Counted from the first letter of the stretch, positions 39,537 to 49,083 are shown. The stretch: 64,000 bases of DNA from Ruegeria profundi (GCF_001507545.1 NZ_LQBP01000004.1:186001-250000), one strand, 5' to 3'. Numbers and translations are program-made. The notes: generated by a model from the letters alone, not told the origin.

Positions 39537-40742
39537 ATGCAGTTCAGTTCAAGTCAGGCGCACCGCTCGCCCCCCACAATTTACACTCTCGTATTGCTGT
39601 CGGGGCTGTCGGCGCTCAGCCTGAATTTGTTCCTGCCCAGCCTGCCGAACATGGCGCTGCATTTTCAGACCGACTACAAGGTCATGCAATTGTCGATTGC
39701 GCTGTATTTGCTGGTTAATGCAGTGCTTCAAATCCTGATCGGGCCGATTGCGGACAAAGCCGGACGACGACCTGTTCTGCTGTGGGGCTTGGTGCTGTTC
39801 CTGGCCGCTACGCTAGGTTGCATCTACGCCCCGAATGCCGAGGTTTTTCTGGCTTTTCGGATGTGTCAGGCCATCGTGGTCGTGGGCATGGTACTCAGCC
39901 GGGCGGCAGTGCGGGACCTGTTTGAACAGGACAAGGCGGCTTCAATGATCGGGTATGTGACGATGGGCATGGCCGTCGTCCCCATGATCGGCCCGGCCAT
40001 TGGCGGCTTTCTGGAAGAGAGTTTTGGGTGGAAGGCGAATTTTTGGCTGCCCTTCGCGCTTGGCGTAATGACGCTGGCGCTGACCTACTTCGATTTTGGC
40101 GAGACTTCGGTCAAAAGCGGCAAAACGCTGATACAGCAATTCCGCGAATATCCTGAATTGCTGCGCTCTCCACGCTTTTGGGGCTATTCGATGTCCTGCG
40201 CGCTGTCATCAGGTGCGTTCTTCGCCTATCTGGGTGGAGCGCCGTTCATCGGCACCGAGGTGTTCGGCCTGAGCGCCGCACAGATTGGCGTCCTTTTTGG
40301 CGCTCCTGCGGTCGGGTATTTTGTAGGCAACTTTCTCAGCGGTCGGTACTCGGTTCGTTTTGGTGTGAACCGGATGGTCTATTGTGGGTGCTGGCTGACC
40401 ACAATCGGCATAGCGTTGTCCGCCGCTCTGTTTCTTTTGGGTCTTGGAACGGCGCTCAGCTTTTTCGGGTTCATGACCTTTGTCGGTGTCGGGAATGGAA
40501 TGACAATTCCCAATGCCACCTCCGGTGCCCTGTCTGTACGCCCGCATCTTGCCGCGACAGCTTCGGGTCTAAGCGGAGCGATCATGCTGGGCGGCGGTGC
40601 CGGGCTAAGCGGTCTGGCTGCGGCCCTGTTGACCAAAGACACCGGGGCGATGCCATTGCTGTGGCTGATGCTGGCTACTTCGGCGCTTGCCGTCTGCGCC
40701 ATCAGTTTGGTTATCTGGCGCGAGAAGAAGCTGGGCCTGTAA
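39537..40742 (+). CDS. MFS transporter, Bcr/CflA drug-resistance family
   Basis: A 401-residue, 12-segment major facilitator of the DHA1 Bcr/CflA branch. Motif A is GPIADKAGRRPVL between segments 2 and 3, motif C-like glycine/proline pattern VVPMIGPAIGGFLEE in segment 5 marks a drug:H+ antiporter. It begins SLNLFLPSLPNMA, typical of the family. The substrate is unknown. It is divergent from pccB and precedes pccR by 65 bases, so it may be co-transcribed with the regulator. Confidence 0.92.
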   Translation: MQFSSSQAHRSPPTIYTLVLLSGLSALSLNLFLPSLPNMALHFQTDYKVMQLSIALYLLVNAVLQILIGPIADKAGRRPVLLWGLVLFLAATLGCIYAPNAEVFLAFRMCQAIVVVGMVLSRAAVRDLFEQDKAASMIGYVTMGMAVVPMIGPAIGGFLEESFGWKANFWLPFALGVMTLALTYFDFGETSVKSGKTLIQQFREYPELLRSPRFWGYSMSCALSSGAFFAYLGGAPFIGTEVFGLSAAQIGVLFGAPAVGYFVGNFLSGRYSVRFGVNRMVYCGCWLTTIGIALSAALFLLGLGTALSFFGFMTFVGVGNGMTIPNATSGALSVRPHLAATASGLSGAIMLGGGAGLSGLAAALLTKDTGAMPLLWLMLATSALAVCAISLVIWREKKLGL

Positions 40743-40761
40743 CACAGCTTGCACCTGACAG

Positions 40762-40799
40762 TTTGCAAAGTTAGCTTGCGCTGAGGGAAAAGTTGCAAA
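40762..40799. promoter_or_regulatory. Putative PccR-type operator upstream of pccR
   Basis: A perfect TTTGCAAA (40762-40769) and a GTTGCAAA (40792-40799) lie 30 bases apart, with a degenerate CTTGCGC half-site between. They sit 9 to 46 bases before the pccR start, suggesting autoregulation, and match the core seen before pccB. Confidence 0.55.
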
Positions 40800-40807
40800 G
40801 GCACGCC

Positions 40808-42208
40808 ATGGCCACCCAAAAACTTTACGCTGGCGCAAAACTGCGCGAGATGCGAACGCGTCTGACCCTGACGCAAAAGGACTTCGCTGCCAAACTGGGC
40901 GTTTCGCTGCCTTATCTGAACCAGATGGAGAACAACAACCGGCCGATCTCAACGACGGTTGTTCTGGCGCTGGCGCAGGAATTCGGCATGGATGTGACCG
41001 AGCTGAGCACAGGCGACAGCGAGCGTCTGGTCTCGGACATGCGTGAGGCGCTGGCTGATCCGGTATTCGATGACACCATGCCCCCGCTGGCCGATCTGCG
41101 ACTGACTGCGTCGAATGCGCCGGCCCTTGCGCGCGCATTCATCGCGCTGCACCGCACCTACAGGCAAACGCATGAGCGGCTGGCTTCTTTGGATGAAGCC
41201 CTGGGTCGGGAAGACGCGCGAATTCAGGCCAGCCCCTGGGAAGAGGTGCGCGACTTCTTCCATTACTGCGACAACTACATCGATGCGGTCGACCGCGCGG
41301 CCGAGCGGTTTGCCACACGTGCAAACGACGCTGGGGGCATTCGCTCCACAGCAATCGACAGCCTTGGTGAACGCGGCATCCGGGTGCAATTTGTGGATAT
41401 TGACGAAACCCGAAAATACGACGCCGACAGCAAAACCCTTCAGCTTTCCTCGCGCACTGCGCCACAAACGCAGGTGTTCCAACTGTTGTTGCAGATGGCG
41501 TTGATCAGCCAGGATAAATTGCTGGAAGCAACGTTGGATTTTGCCAAGTTTCAAAGCGACGAAGCCCGCGCTATCGCCAAGATCGGTCTGGCCAATTATT
41601 TCGCCGGGGCTTCACTGATGCCCTATGGTGCGTTTCTGGCAGCCGCGCAAGAATACCGTCACGATCTGGAACTGCTCAGCAATCGCTTTGGCGCATCGAT
41701 CGAACAGGTTGCACATCGACTGTCTACGCTGCAACGTCCGGGCGCCAAGGGCATTCCGTTCTTTTTCGTGCGGGTCGATCAGGCGGGCACAATCACCAAG
41801 CGCCACTCGGCCACCAGACTACAATTTGCGCGGTTCGGGGGTGCCTGCCCGCTGTGGAACGTTCACCGCGCCTTTGAAACCCCCGGCCATTTCCTTCGAC
41901 AACTGGCAGAAACGCCCGACGGCGTGCGCTATATCTCACTGGCCAGAGATGTATCAAAGTCCGGTGGCTCATTTGGCGCACCTGTGCGCCGCTATGCCAT
42001 CGCGCTTGGCTGCGAGGTGCGTCACGCCGAAGCGCTGGTCTACGCCGATAACCTCGATATAAACAACGCCAGCGCCTATGAGCCGATCGGCATCTCATGC
42101 CGAATCTGCGAGCGAAAGAACTGCCATCAACGCTCGGTTCCACCACTAGAGCGCCGTCTTTCGATTGACGCCCACACGCGCGGCACGTTGCCTTATGAAG
42201 TCACCTGA
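40808..42208 (+). CDS. pccR: Short-chain fatty acyl-CoA regulator, PccR-like
   Basis: A 466-residue regulator of the ScfR family. An XRE helix-turn-helix (residues about 8-60; LREMRTRLTLTQKDFAAKLGVSLPYLNQMENNNRP) is followed by an IrrE-like middle domain (IGLANYFAGASLMPYGAFL) and a C-terminal cysteine-rich segment (ISCRICERKNCHQRS). In Rhodobacter sphaeroides the homologue PccR activates pccB in response to propionyl-CoA-level metabolites. TTTGCAAA motifs before pccB and before this gene support the same role. The ATG at 40808 is chosen over an earlier in-frame start because it gives the canonical N-terminus. Confidence 0.9.
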   Translation: MATQKLYAGAKLREMRTRLTLTQKDFAAKLGVSLPYLNQMENNNRPISTTVVLALAQEFGMDVTELSTGDSERLVSDMREALADPVFDDTMPPLADLRLTASNAPALARAFIALHRTYRQTHERLASLDEALGREDARIQASPWEEVRDFFHYCDNYIDAVDRAAERFATRANDAGGIRSTAIDSLGERGIRVQFVDIDETRKYDADSKTLQLSSRTAPQTQVFQLLLQMALISQDKLLEATLDFAKFQSDEARAIAKIGLANYFAGASLMPYGAFLAAAQEYRHDLELLSNRFGASIEQVAHRLSTLQRPGAKGIPFFFVRVDQAGTITKRHSATRLQFARFGGACPLWNVHRAFETPGHFLRQLAETPDGVRYISLARDVSKSGGSFGAPVRRYAIALGCEVRHAEALVYADNLDINNASAYEPIGISCRICERKNCHQRSVPPLERRLSIDAHTRGTLPYEVT

Positions 42209-42254
42209 ACTTTGGCATATGTGACAGGACCGACGCAGAGTTGCGGATTGCAGC

Positions 42255-42274
42255 GGCGGGGACGCGGCCCCGCC
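42255..42274. terminator. GC hairpin between convergent genes
   Basis: A perfect 7-bp stem GGCGGGG/CCCCGCC with a six-base loop lies between the stops of pccR and the YdcH-like gene. No T tract follows on either strand, so it may be a weak two-way terminator. Confidence 0.35.
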
Positions 42275-42280
42275 CAAGTC

Positions 42281-42520
42281 TTACGCATTTGACAAAATCG
42301 CCCAGATCTCATCCTTCAGCGCAGCACGTTTCTTGCGCAACTCACCTTCGGCCAAATCTTCCATTGGCTCTATGTTTGCTTCGGCGCGATGCACGGTGCG
42401 GTTGATCTCGTGATATTCATCCGCAAGCCTTGCGAAATGCGCGTCGGATTGCTTGAGCTGGCTCATCAATTCGACTTTGTCCGGAAATTCTTCGGCCAGT
42501 TCATGCGGGGTGTGGGACAT
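42281..42520 (-). CDS. YdcH family (DUF465) protein
   Basis: A 79-residue all-helical protein of the YdcH/DUF465 family: HELAEEFPDKVELMSQLK, DAHFARLADEYHEINRTVHRAE and EGELRKKRAALKDEIWAIL give the family helical hairpin. Function unknown; members are small cytoplasmic proteins. It is separate from the betA gene to its right by 78 bases and converges with pccR. Confidence 0.92.
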   Translation of the reverse strand: MSHTPHELAEEFPDKVELMSQLKQSDAHFARLADEYHEINRTVHRAEANIEPMEDLAEGELRKKRAALKDEIWAILSNA

Positions 42521-42598
42521 TCCTGTTCGCTCCTAAAAGATGTCGTTGCTACCCCGGTTTATACGCCTGTCGCACGCCCCACTTTGACGCGGATCAAA

Positions 42599-44257
42599 TC
42601 ACCGCTGCGCTGTCGCCCATTTCGGATGAATCCATGGGCGATTGTTGGCCCGTGGCAGAGCCTCTTTCCCAAGCAGATGATCTGAAACTTTCTCACCCAC
42701 CATGATGGACGGCGCGTTCAGATTGCCGTTGGTGATCTGCGGAAAGATCGAGCTGTCGGCAACGCGCAGCCCATCCACGCCGATCACGCGGCTTTGGGGA
42801 TCGACCACCGCATCTTTGTCGTCGACCTGCCCCATACGGCAGGTACCGCACGGGTGATAGGCGCTTTCGGCGTGTTCGGCGATAAAGCCGTTCAGCTCCT
42901 CATCTGTCTGCATATCCGCACCGGGCTGAATTTCCTTGCCCGCATAAGGTTTGAACGCCTCTTGTCCGAAGATTTCGCGGGTCAGGCGGATGCATTTGCG
43001 AAAATCCTCCCAATCCTTTTCATGACTCATGTAATTGAACCGGATCACCGGCGCGTCCTCAGCCCGGTCCGAGCGCAGCCTGACTGTTCCCCGCGACGGA
43101 GACCGCATCGGCCCGACATGTGCCTGAAACCCGTGCCCTTCCGCTGCGGCCTGACCGTCATACCGAACGGCCATAGGCAAAAAGTGGTACTGAATATCCG
43201 GATATTCGACGCCCGGTTTCGAACGGATAAACGCCGCGCTTTCAAATTGGTTCGATGCCCCAAGGCCGGTTTTCGTGAACAGCCACTGCGCCCCGATCAG
43301 GCCCTTACTGATCAGATTCCAGTGCTTGTACAACGTGATAGGCTGCAATGAGGCTTGCTGGATATACAACTCAAGATGGTCTTGCAGGTTCCCGCCGACG
43401 CCGGGGCGATCGGTGACAACGTCAATTCCCATCTCGGCCAGATGCGCTGCAGGACCGATCCCGGACAGCATCAAAAGTTTGGGTGAGTTGATGGACGACG
43501 CCGCCAGAACCACTTCTCGCCGGGCACGGATAACTTCCTTTTTGCCGCCACGGATCAGCTCGACACCTGTGGCACGCCCGTTTTCAATCACAACCCGAGA
43601 CGCCAGACCTCGAACAATATCGCAGTTTTCGCGTTTCAAAGCAGGCTTCAGATAGGCATTTGCCGCAGACCAGCGCCGTCCTTTCCAAACGGTTTGATCC
43701 ATCGGACCAAAACCTTCCTGTTTCTCACCGTTGTAATCCCCGGTGACCTCATAGCCCGCCTGCTGCCCCGCATCGACGAAAGCCTGAAACAGCGGGTTTT
43801 GGCGCGGCCCCCGCGAAACATGCAGCGGACCATCCTTGCCGCGCCATTCCGCATCACCTCCGTGACCACCATCGTGCCATGTCTCCATGCGCTTGTAATA
43901 AGGCAGCACGTCGGCATAGGACCAGCCATCGGCCCCCATGTCGGCCCACGTGTCAAAGTCGCGCGCGTGACCGCGCACATAGACCATCCCGTTGATCGAG
44001 GACGACCCACCAATCACCTTGCCACGCGGGCAGGCCAGACGGCGGTTGTTCAGATGCGGCTCGGGTTCGGATTGATAGCCCCAGTCATAGCGCGCCATGT
44101 TCATTGGATAGCTGAGCGCGGCAGGCATCTGGATAAACGGCCCGGCATCCGTGCCGCCATGTTCGATGACCAGAACTGAAGCCCCTGCCTCGCTCAGACG
44201 ATAGGCCATCGCGCAACCGGCGGATCCGGCGCCTACAATGACGAAATCTGCTTCCAT
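42599..44257 (-). CDS. betA: Choline dehydrogenase
   Basis: GMC flavoprotein that oxidises choline to betaine aldehyde (and further to glycine betaine). It has 552 residues: FAD site [20 protein letters not shown] at the N-terminus, GMC signature 1 near [19 protein letters not shown], signature 2 [15 protein letters not shown], and the catalytic His of HPCGTCRMG, then [17 protein letters not shown] at the end. It is the last gene of a betI-betC-betA operon, 72 bases after betC. No betaine-aldehyde dehydrogenase gene (betB) is in the window. Confidence 0.93.
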   Translation of the reverse strand: MEADFVIVGAGSAGCAMAYRLSEAGASVLVIEHGGTDAGPFIQMPAALSYPMNMARYDWGYQSEPEPHLNNRRLACPRGKVIGGSSSINGMVYVRGHARDFDTWADMGADGWSYADVLPYYKRMETWHDGGHGGDAEWRGKDGPLHVSRGPRQNPLFQAFVDAGQQAGYEVTGDYNGEKQEGFGPMDQTVWKGRRWSAANAYLKPALKRENCDIVRGLASRVVIENGRATGVELIRGGKKEVIRARREVVLAASSINSPKLLMLSGIGPAAHLAEMGIDVVTDRPGVGGNLQDHLELYIQQASLQPITLYKHWNLISKGLIGAQWLFTKTGLGASNQFESAAFIRSKPGVEYPDIQYHFLPMAVRYDGQAAAEGHGFQAHVGPMRSPSRGTVRLRSDRAEDAPVIRFNYMSHEKDWEDFRKCIRLTREIFGQEAFKPYAGKEIQPGADMQTDEELNGFIAEHAESAYHPCGTCRMGQVDDKDAVVDPQSRVIGVDGLRVADSSIFPQITNGNLNAPSIMVGEKVSDHLLGKEALPRANNRPWIHPKWATAQR

Positions 44258-44329
44258 TTTACAACTCCTAGACCCGCCGCTCCAAATCAGGTGAATTACG
44301 GCGGAGTGTGTTTTCTTTGGATGGAAAGG

Positions 44330-45838
44330 TTATTCGCCGCGCGGGAAGCGCTGGCTTTCCTCGACGATGTTCAAATCCATGTGGTTGCGCATGTAGCGCT
44401 CTGACGCTTTTTGAAGGGGCTGATAGTCCCAGGGGTAATAACCGCCCTGCCGCAGCGCCTCGTACACCACCCATCGGCGGGCTTGGCTGGCCCGCACGTC
44501 CGCGTCGAACCGATCCAGATCCCAACGTGCCTCAGATTTCGCGCGCAGGGTCTGCAACGTCCCGGCATGCGCAGGGTTCGTGGCCAGATTGACCCGTTCC
44601 TGCGGATCAGCCTCAAGATCGAAAAGCTGATCGGGGTCCAGCGAACAGCGGTTGTACTTCCACTTGCCATACCGCAACGAGACCAGCGGCGCATATGAAG
44701 CCTCGGCCGCGTATTCCATCGCAACCGGCGCAGTACGTTCGACCCCGTGCGCCAAGGGCACAAGATTTTCGCCATCGGTCCATGGCGCAATTGCTGCCAT
44801 GTCAACGCCTGCAAGCGCGGCAAGCGTTGGGGTCACATCAAGCGTTGAAACCGGCGTTTCGATTCGACCCTCAGGCAAGTCAGGCGCACAGATCATCAGC
44901 GGCACGCGCGACGACCCCTCGAAGAACGTCATCTTGAACCACAATCCGCGTTCGCCAAGCATGTCGCCGTGGTCCGAGACGAATAGGATGATCGCGTCTT
45001 GCCGTGTGCTTTCAAGCACCTCAAGGATTTCGCCGATTTTGTCATCCAGGTACGAGATGTTGGCAAAATAGGCGCGGCGTGACTTGCGGATGTCATCCTC
45101 GGTGATGTCAAAGCTGCGCCAGTCATTGGCATCGAAAATCCGCTTGGAATGCGGATCTTGGTTTTCGTAGCCCAAGTCCGACACTTCGGGCAGCAGGTGG
45201 TCGCAATCTTCGTACAGGTCCCAGTATTTCCGACGCGCTACGTAGGGATCATGCGGGTGAGTAAAGCTGACGGTCATGCACCACGGGCGGTCATCCTTGC
45301 CACGGGCCAGATCATAAAGCTTGGCCCTGGCGTGATAGGCAACCTCGTCATCATATTCCATCTGGTTGGAAATCTCGGCCACGCCAGCGCCAGTGACCGA
45401 GCCCATGTTGTGATACCACCAATCGATCCGCTCGCCCGGTTTGCGATAATCCGGGGTCCAGCCGAAATCGGCAGGGTAAATATCAGTGGTCAGCCGATCT
45501 TCGAACCCGTGCAACTGATCGGGTCCGACAAAATGCATCTTGCCGGACAGGCAGGTGTAATATCCCGCCCGACGCAGGTGGTGGGCATATGTGGGGATGT
45601 CGCTGCGAAACTCGGCCGCATTGTCGTACACCCCTGTGCGCGAGGGCAATTGCCCCGACATAAAGCTGGCACGCCCCGGCGCGCAGAGTGGGGACGCCGT
45701 GTACGCATTAGCAAACCGCGTCGATCGGTCTGCCAGCTTCTTCAGGTTTGGAGCATGAAGCCAGTCTGCGGGACCATCAGGAAAGAGGGTTCCGTTTAGC
45801 TGATCCACCATCAGGATCAGAATGTTCGGCTGTGTCAT
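44330..45838 (-). CDS. betC: Choline-sulfatase
   Basis: Hydrolyses choline-O-sulfate to choline and sulfate, feeding betA. It has 502 residues and is an alkaline-phosphatase-fold sulfatase: metal-binding VDQLNG near residue 11, the formylglycine site C52-x-P-G-R56 (LCAPGRASFMSG), FTHPHDPY, and SDHGDMLGERGLW. The fourth position of the sulfatase motif is glycine instead of serine or alanine, which is tolerated in the family. It starts within the stop of betI (ATGA overlap). Confidence 0.94.
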   Translation of the reverse strand: MTQPNILILMVDQLNGTLFPDGPADWLHAPNLKKLADRSTRFANAYTASPLCAPGRASFMSGQLPSRTGVYDNAAEFRSDIPTYAHHLRRAGYYTCLSGKMHFVGPDQLHGFEDRLTTDIYPADFGWTPDYRKPGERIDWWYHNMGSVTGAGVAEISNQMEYDDEVAYHARAKLYDLARGKDDRPWCMTVSFTHPHDPYVARRKYWDLYEDCDHLLPEVSDLGYENQDPHSKRIFDANDWRSFDITEDDIRKSRRAYFANISYLDDKIGEILEVLESTRQDAIILFVSDHGDMLGERGLWFKMTFFEGSSRVPLMICAPDLPEGRIETPVSTLDVTPTLAALAGVDMAAIAPWTDGENLVPLAHGVERTAPVAMEYAAEASYAPLVSLRYGKWKYNRCSLDPDQLFDLEADPQERVNLATNPAHAGTLQTLRAKSEARWDLDRFDADVRASQARRWVVYEALRQGGYYPWDYQPLQKASERYMRNHMDLNIVEESQRFPRGE

Positions 45839-46407
45839 TTTTCAGCCTCAAGCAAGGTATTGAGGACACGCAAGGCATGGTTCACGGCCAGTTGCGGTTC
45901 CTTCGGTGCTGTAAGTGCCGCGCGAATATACAAACCGTCAATCAGGGCAATCATGTTTGCCGCTGCCTCGACCGGGTCCTGCATCAACGGACGCAGCGCG
46001 TCGACCAGATTGGACCGCATACGGGCCTGATAAATCTGCCACAGGCGCAGCGCGTCGTCGTTCGTTTGTGCCAGAACATAAAACGTCATCCACGCGGTGA
46101 TGACATCAGGCGTAAAGCAGGACGGTGCAAAGCAAGCACGAATAATCGCTTGCGCCCTTTGATGAGGTGCGGCCGCTTTAAGCTCGGCCCGAGCCTCATT
46201 CCCGAAGTCGGACAGGATTCGCCGCATCGCAGCCAGAAAAATCTGATCTTTACCGCCGAAATAGTGATGCGCCAGCGCGCTGGACATTCCAGCCCGTTTG
46301 GCAATCTGGCTGACGGTCACATCCAGGGATTTCTTTGACCCAAGCTCGGCAATCGTCGCGCGAACGATCGCATCACGACGGATTGGTTCCATTCCGAGTT
46401 TTGGCAT
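45835..46407 (-). CDS. betI: Transcriptional repressor BetI
   Basis: A 190-residue TetR-type repressor of the bet genes, relieved by choline. The N-terminal helix-turn-helix is seen in VTVSQIAKRAGMSSALAHHYFGGKDQIFLAAM; the C-terminal domain is BetI-like (FTPDVITAWMTFYVLAQTN, ANMIALIDGLYIRAALTA). The ATG at 46407 is six bases beyond AAGGGG; an earlier ATG at 46413 leaves no spacing. A palindrome at 46456-46469 in its promoter region may be its operator. First gene of the betI-betC-betA operon. Confidence 0.93.
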   Translation of the reverse strand: MPKLGMEPIRRDAIVRATIAELGSKKSLDVTVSQIAKRAGMSSALAHHYFGGKDQIFLAAMRRILSDFGNEARAELKAAAPHQRAQAIIRACFAPSCFTPDVITAWMTFYVLAQTNDDALRLWQIYQARMRSNLVDALRPLMQDPVEAAANMIALIDGLYIRAALTAPKEPQLAVNHALRVLNTLLEAEK

Positions 46408-46455
46408 AGCCATCCCCTTCTCAACAATTGCCGAGGAGACGCTACGGTAATTTTA

Positions 46456-46469
46456 TTGACTCGTCAATC
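46456..46469. promoter_or_regulatory. Putative BetI operator
   Basis: ATTGAC-TC-GTCAAT, 6-bp arms around two bases, in the 80-base gap upstream of betI. It is the only clear dyad in the gap, and TetR-type repressors usually bind such sites next to their own gene. Confidence 0.5.
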
Positions 46470-46494
46470 AACAACAAAGTTACCGATGAGACGA

Positions 46495-47403
46495 CTACAG
46501 CTTGGGCGCAATACTGGGCGTGGTCAGGTTGCTGCGATTCAGAACAGCTTCGCGCCAAGCGATAAAGCTGACAGCCGTCAGAATGAGTGATCCACCTGCG
46601 ACAACCCATATGTCGACGCTTTCGTGAAAAACCAACGCGCCCATGAGCGTAGCCCAGATCAGCTGTAAAAACGTTACCGGCTGGGTTACGGCCACCGGGG
46701 CTGCTTGCAGCGCCAGCGTCATCAGATAGTGGCCCCCGGTGGCAAAGCAGGCGACCAGAAACAACACCCCGATATCGCTCAAAGTTGGAGGCTCCCACAC
46801 TGCGACGGCAAAGGGTATCAAGGCGAGCGTCACCCAAATCGACAGATGCGCCACAATGACCGAAGGCGGGATATCACGCACCAGCAATTTGGCCAGCAAG
46901 TATGACCCGCCAAGCAACAACGCAGTGCCCAGCATCGCCAGGTGCCCGGTCGAAACCTCTCGGAATCCGGGGCGCAGGATGATGACAACGCCGATCAAGG
47001 CCACCAGAATCGCGGCGATCCGGCGGAAAGCCAGCTTTTCACCCAAAAACAGCGCAGCCCCTAGTGTGACATAAACCGGGGTCATGTAGTTCATCGCCGT
47101 AACCTCGGCTAACGGAATCTGAGTCATCGCGTAGAACCACAGCATGACGGCAATCCCGTGAACGATTCCGCGCAACCCGAACAAGGATAGGTGCCGCGAT
47201 GACAGGCGGGTTGTCAGGATAGAACGCAGCGCAGGCAGAAGAAACACCAACCCCAGGGCGTAGCGTATGAAAGCCGCCTGAATAGGGCTCATGGTCGTTC
47301 CCAAGGATTTGACGAGTGCCGTCATCACCACAAAGGAAATCCCCGCAGCAAACATCCAGAACATACCCGCAAGGGGCCGCGATGATACGGCAAGCGTTGT
47401 CAT
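46495..47403 (-). CDS. EamA/DMT family transporter
   Basis: A 302-residue permease of the drug/metabolite transporter superfamily with ten predicted membrane segments in two EamA repeats: FWMFAAGISFVVMTALVKSL opening the first, and AMLGTALLLGGSYLLAKLLV opening the second. The family exports metabolites and amino acids; the substrate is unknown. The ATG at 47403 begins just before segment 1. It overlaps no neighbour but is 40 bases from the argO-like gene on the same strand and may be co-transcribed with it. Confidence 0.88.
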   Translation of the reverse strand: MTTLAVSSRPLAGMFWMFAAGISFVVMTALVKSLGTTMSPIQAAFIRYALGLVFLLPALRSILTTRLSSRHLSLFGLRGIVHGIAVMLWFYAMTQIPLAEVTAMNYMTPVYVTLGAALFLGEKLAFRRIAAILVALIGVVIILRPGFREVSTGHLAMLGTALLLGGSYLLAKLLVRDIPPSVIVAHLSIWVTLALIPFAVAVWEPPTLSDIGVLFLVACFATGGHYLMTLALQAAPVAVTQPVTFLQLIWATLMGALVFHESVDIWVVAGGSLILTAVSFIAWREAVLNRSNLTTPSIAPKL

Positions 47404-47443
47404 GCGCAATTCTGAACACCGAAATCGGATCAGAGACAACCCT

Positions 47444-48043
47444 TCACATGGCAATAAGCTTAAACGCGATACCCAGCATGACGATTCCGATCACCGTATC
47501 CAGAACCTGCCACGCGCGCGGTCGCGCAAAGACGGGGGACAGCACCCCTGCCCCGTAGCCAAGGGAAAAGAAAAACACAAAGCTGGACAACATCGCCCCT
47601 ACAGCAAAAGCCATGCGGTCATCATACTGGGCCGAGATTGAACCGATCAGCACGACCGTATCCAAATAGACATGGGGATTTAGCCACGTAAAAGCCAGCA
47701 CGGTCAGCAAGACCGAACGCAGACTGGCGCGCTGACCTTCTGACACGTCCATCACAGCCCCGCCTCGCCAGGCCGATTGCAGGCTGCGCAGCCCGTACCA
47801 GGTCAGGAAAATCGCCCCGCCATACCGCATGACCGTTTCAAACCAAGGCAACGCTTCGGCCAGGGCGCCGAACCCTGCGACACCGGCCGCGATCAGGATC
47901 GCATCCGACACCGCGCAGGTCAGGCACAGGGGTAACACATGCTCACGCCGCAGCCCCTGACGCAGCACAAAAGCGTTTTGCGCGCCAATAGCTAGGATCA
48001 GGCTGAAACCTAAGGTGAAACCGGCGATCAGGGATGTAGACAT
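47444..48043 (-). CDS. LysE/ArgO family amino acid exporter
   Basis: A 199-residue, six-segment exporter of the LysE/ArgO family: GFSLILAIGAQNAFVLRQGL is the family signature, followed by CAVSDAILIAAGVAGFG and FTWLNPHVYLDTVVLIGS. These proteins export basic amino acids such as arginine and lysine (and toxic analogues). It is divergent from an ArgP-type LysR gene, the standard arrangement in which ArgP activates argO when arginine is in excess, so ArgO-like function is likely. Confidence 0.93.
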   Translation of the reverse strand: MSTSLIAGFTLGFSLILAIGAQNAFVLRQGLRREHVLPLCLTCAVSDAILIAAGVAGFGALAEALPWFETVMRYGGAIFLTWYGLRSLQSAWRGGAVMDVSEGQRASLRSVLLTVLAFTWLNPHVYLDTVVLIGSISAQYDDRMAFAVGAMLSSFVFFFSLGYGAGVLSPVFARPRAWQVLDTVIGIVMLGIAFKLIAM

Positions 48044-48051
48044 GAAACCTC

Positions 48052-48116
48052 CTGTAGTCTGAGGCGTTGACTACGGATATCGACGCGTTCTATCAAATTA
48101 AAGATACTGACTACAG
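48052..48116. promoter_or_regulatory. Divergent control region of argO-like gene and argP
   Basis: The 86-base gap holds GACTACGG (48069) and GACTACAG (48109) as direct repeats 40 bases apart, and the inverted copy CTGTAGTC (48052) that pairs with the second. LysR-type regulators bind such partly dyadic repeats, so these are candidate ArgP sites. Confidence 0.5.
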
Positions 48117-48129
48117 TTAAGTTCAACTA

Positions 48130-49035
48130 ATGTTGCTTGATCCCAATCACCTGTCCGCGTTGTCGTCGATCCTTCGCCACGGCAGCTTTGACGCCGCTGC
48201 AGCTGAGCTTTCGGTAACGCCCTCAGCTATTTCGCAGCGGATCAAGGCACTGGAGGACCGCGTAGGTGCAGCGCTGATCAACCGGGGGACGCCCTGCACC
48301 GGGACCCCCGCAGGGATGCGCATCGCCCAACATGCCGAGGATATTGGCTTGCTTGAGGCCAAACTGGCCCGCGAACTGACCCTGAATCAGGCCACCGGCC
48401 CTGTCAGGGTTCGTGTGGCAGTCCCCGCAGATGTTCTGGCAACATGGTTCATTGATGCGATGGCTAAGGTGGATGGGTTGTTGTTCGATCTGGTGGTCGA
48501 CGATCAGGATCATTCAGCGGAATGGCTACGCCGGGGCGAAGTCAGTGCCGCCATAACGGTGGGCGGGCAGTTGGTTTCGGGCTGCGATGCCACATCTCTG
48601 GGGGCGTTGCGCTATGTCGCGACAGCCAGCCCCGAATTCATAGAAAAATGGTTCGCCAAAGGCGTAGACGAACACACATTGGCTAGCGCGCCATGCCTGA
48701 CCTTCAATCGCAAGGACAGGCTTCAGAAAGCCTGGATTGCCGAACAAACGGGCCAAGCGGTTTCTCCGCCTTCACACTTCCTGCCTTCGCCGCAGGGTTT
48801 TGTGGATGCGGCAATCGCGGGGATGGGCTGGGGCATGAACCCTGTCGGCCTGGCGCAACGCGCGCTGGACGATGGCAGGCTGCGGCCTCTGGTACAGAAC
48901 GCGCCGTTGGATGTGCCGTTGACGTGGCAGGTCGGCCGCGTCTTATCTGCGGCCTTGGCGCCGCTAACCAGTGCGGTCAGACAGGCCGCCCGCACAGCGC
49001 TGCTTCCTCCGTGCAGCGAACAATCCAGTTTTTGA
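48130..49035 (+). CDS. argP: LysR-type regulator ArgP (IciA)
   Basis: A 301-residue LysR-type activator. The N-terminal winged helix (NHLSALSSILRHGSFDAAAAELSVTPSAISQRIKALED) is followed by the effector-binding domain with VRVAVPADVLATWFID and FNRKDRLQKAW, typical of ArgP. It senses arginine and lysine and drives the divergent exporter gene. It converges with yebC. Confidence 0.92.
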   Translation: MLLDPNHLSALSSILRHGSFDAAAAELSVTPSAISQRIKALEDRVGAALINRGTPCTGTPAGMRIAQHAEDIGLLEAKLARELTLNQATGPVRVRVAVPADVLATWFIDAMAKVDGLLFDLVVDDQDHSAEWLRRGEVSAAITVGGQLVSGCDATSLGALRYVATASPEFIEKWFAKGVDEHTLASAPCLTFNRKDRLQKAWIAEQTGQAVSPPSHFLPSPQGFVDAAIAGMGWGMNPVGLAQRALDDGRLRPLVQNAPLDVPLTWQVGRVLSAALAPLTSAVRQAARTALLPPCSEQSSF

Positions 49036-49083
49036 CCAGTCAGCGCTATGGGAGTTTGAAAAAGCTCCTCGACATCAGAAGGT

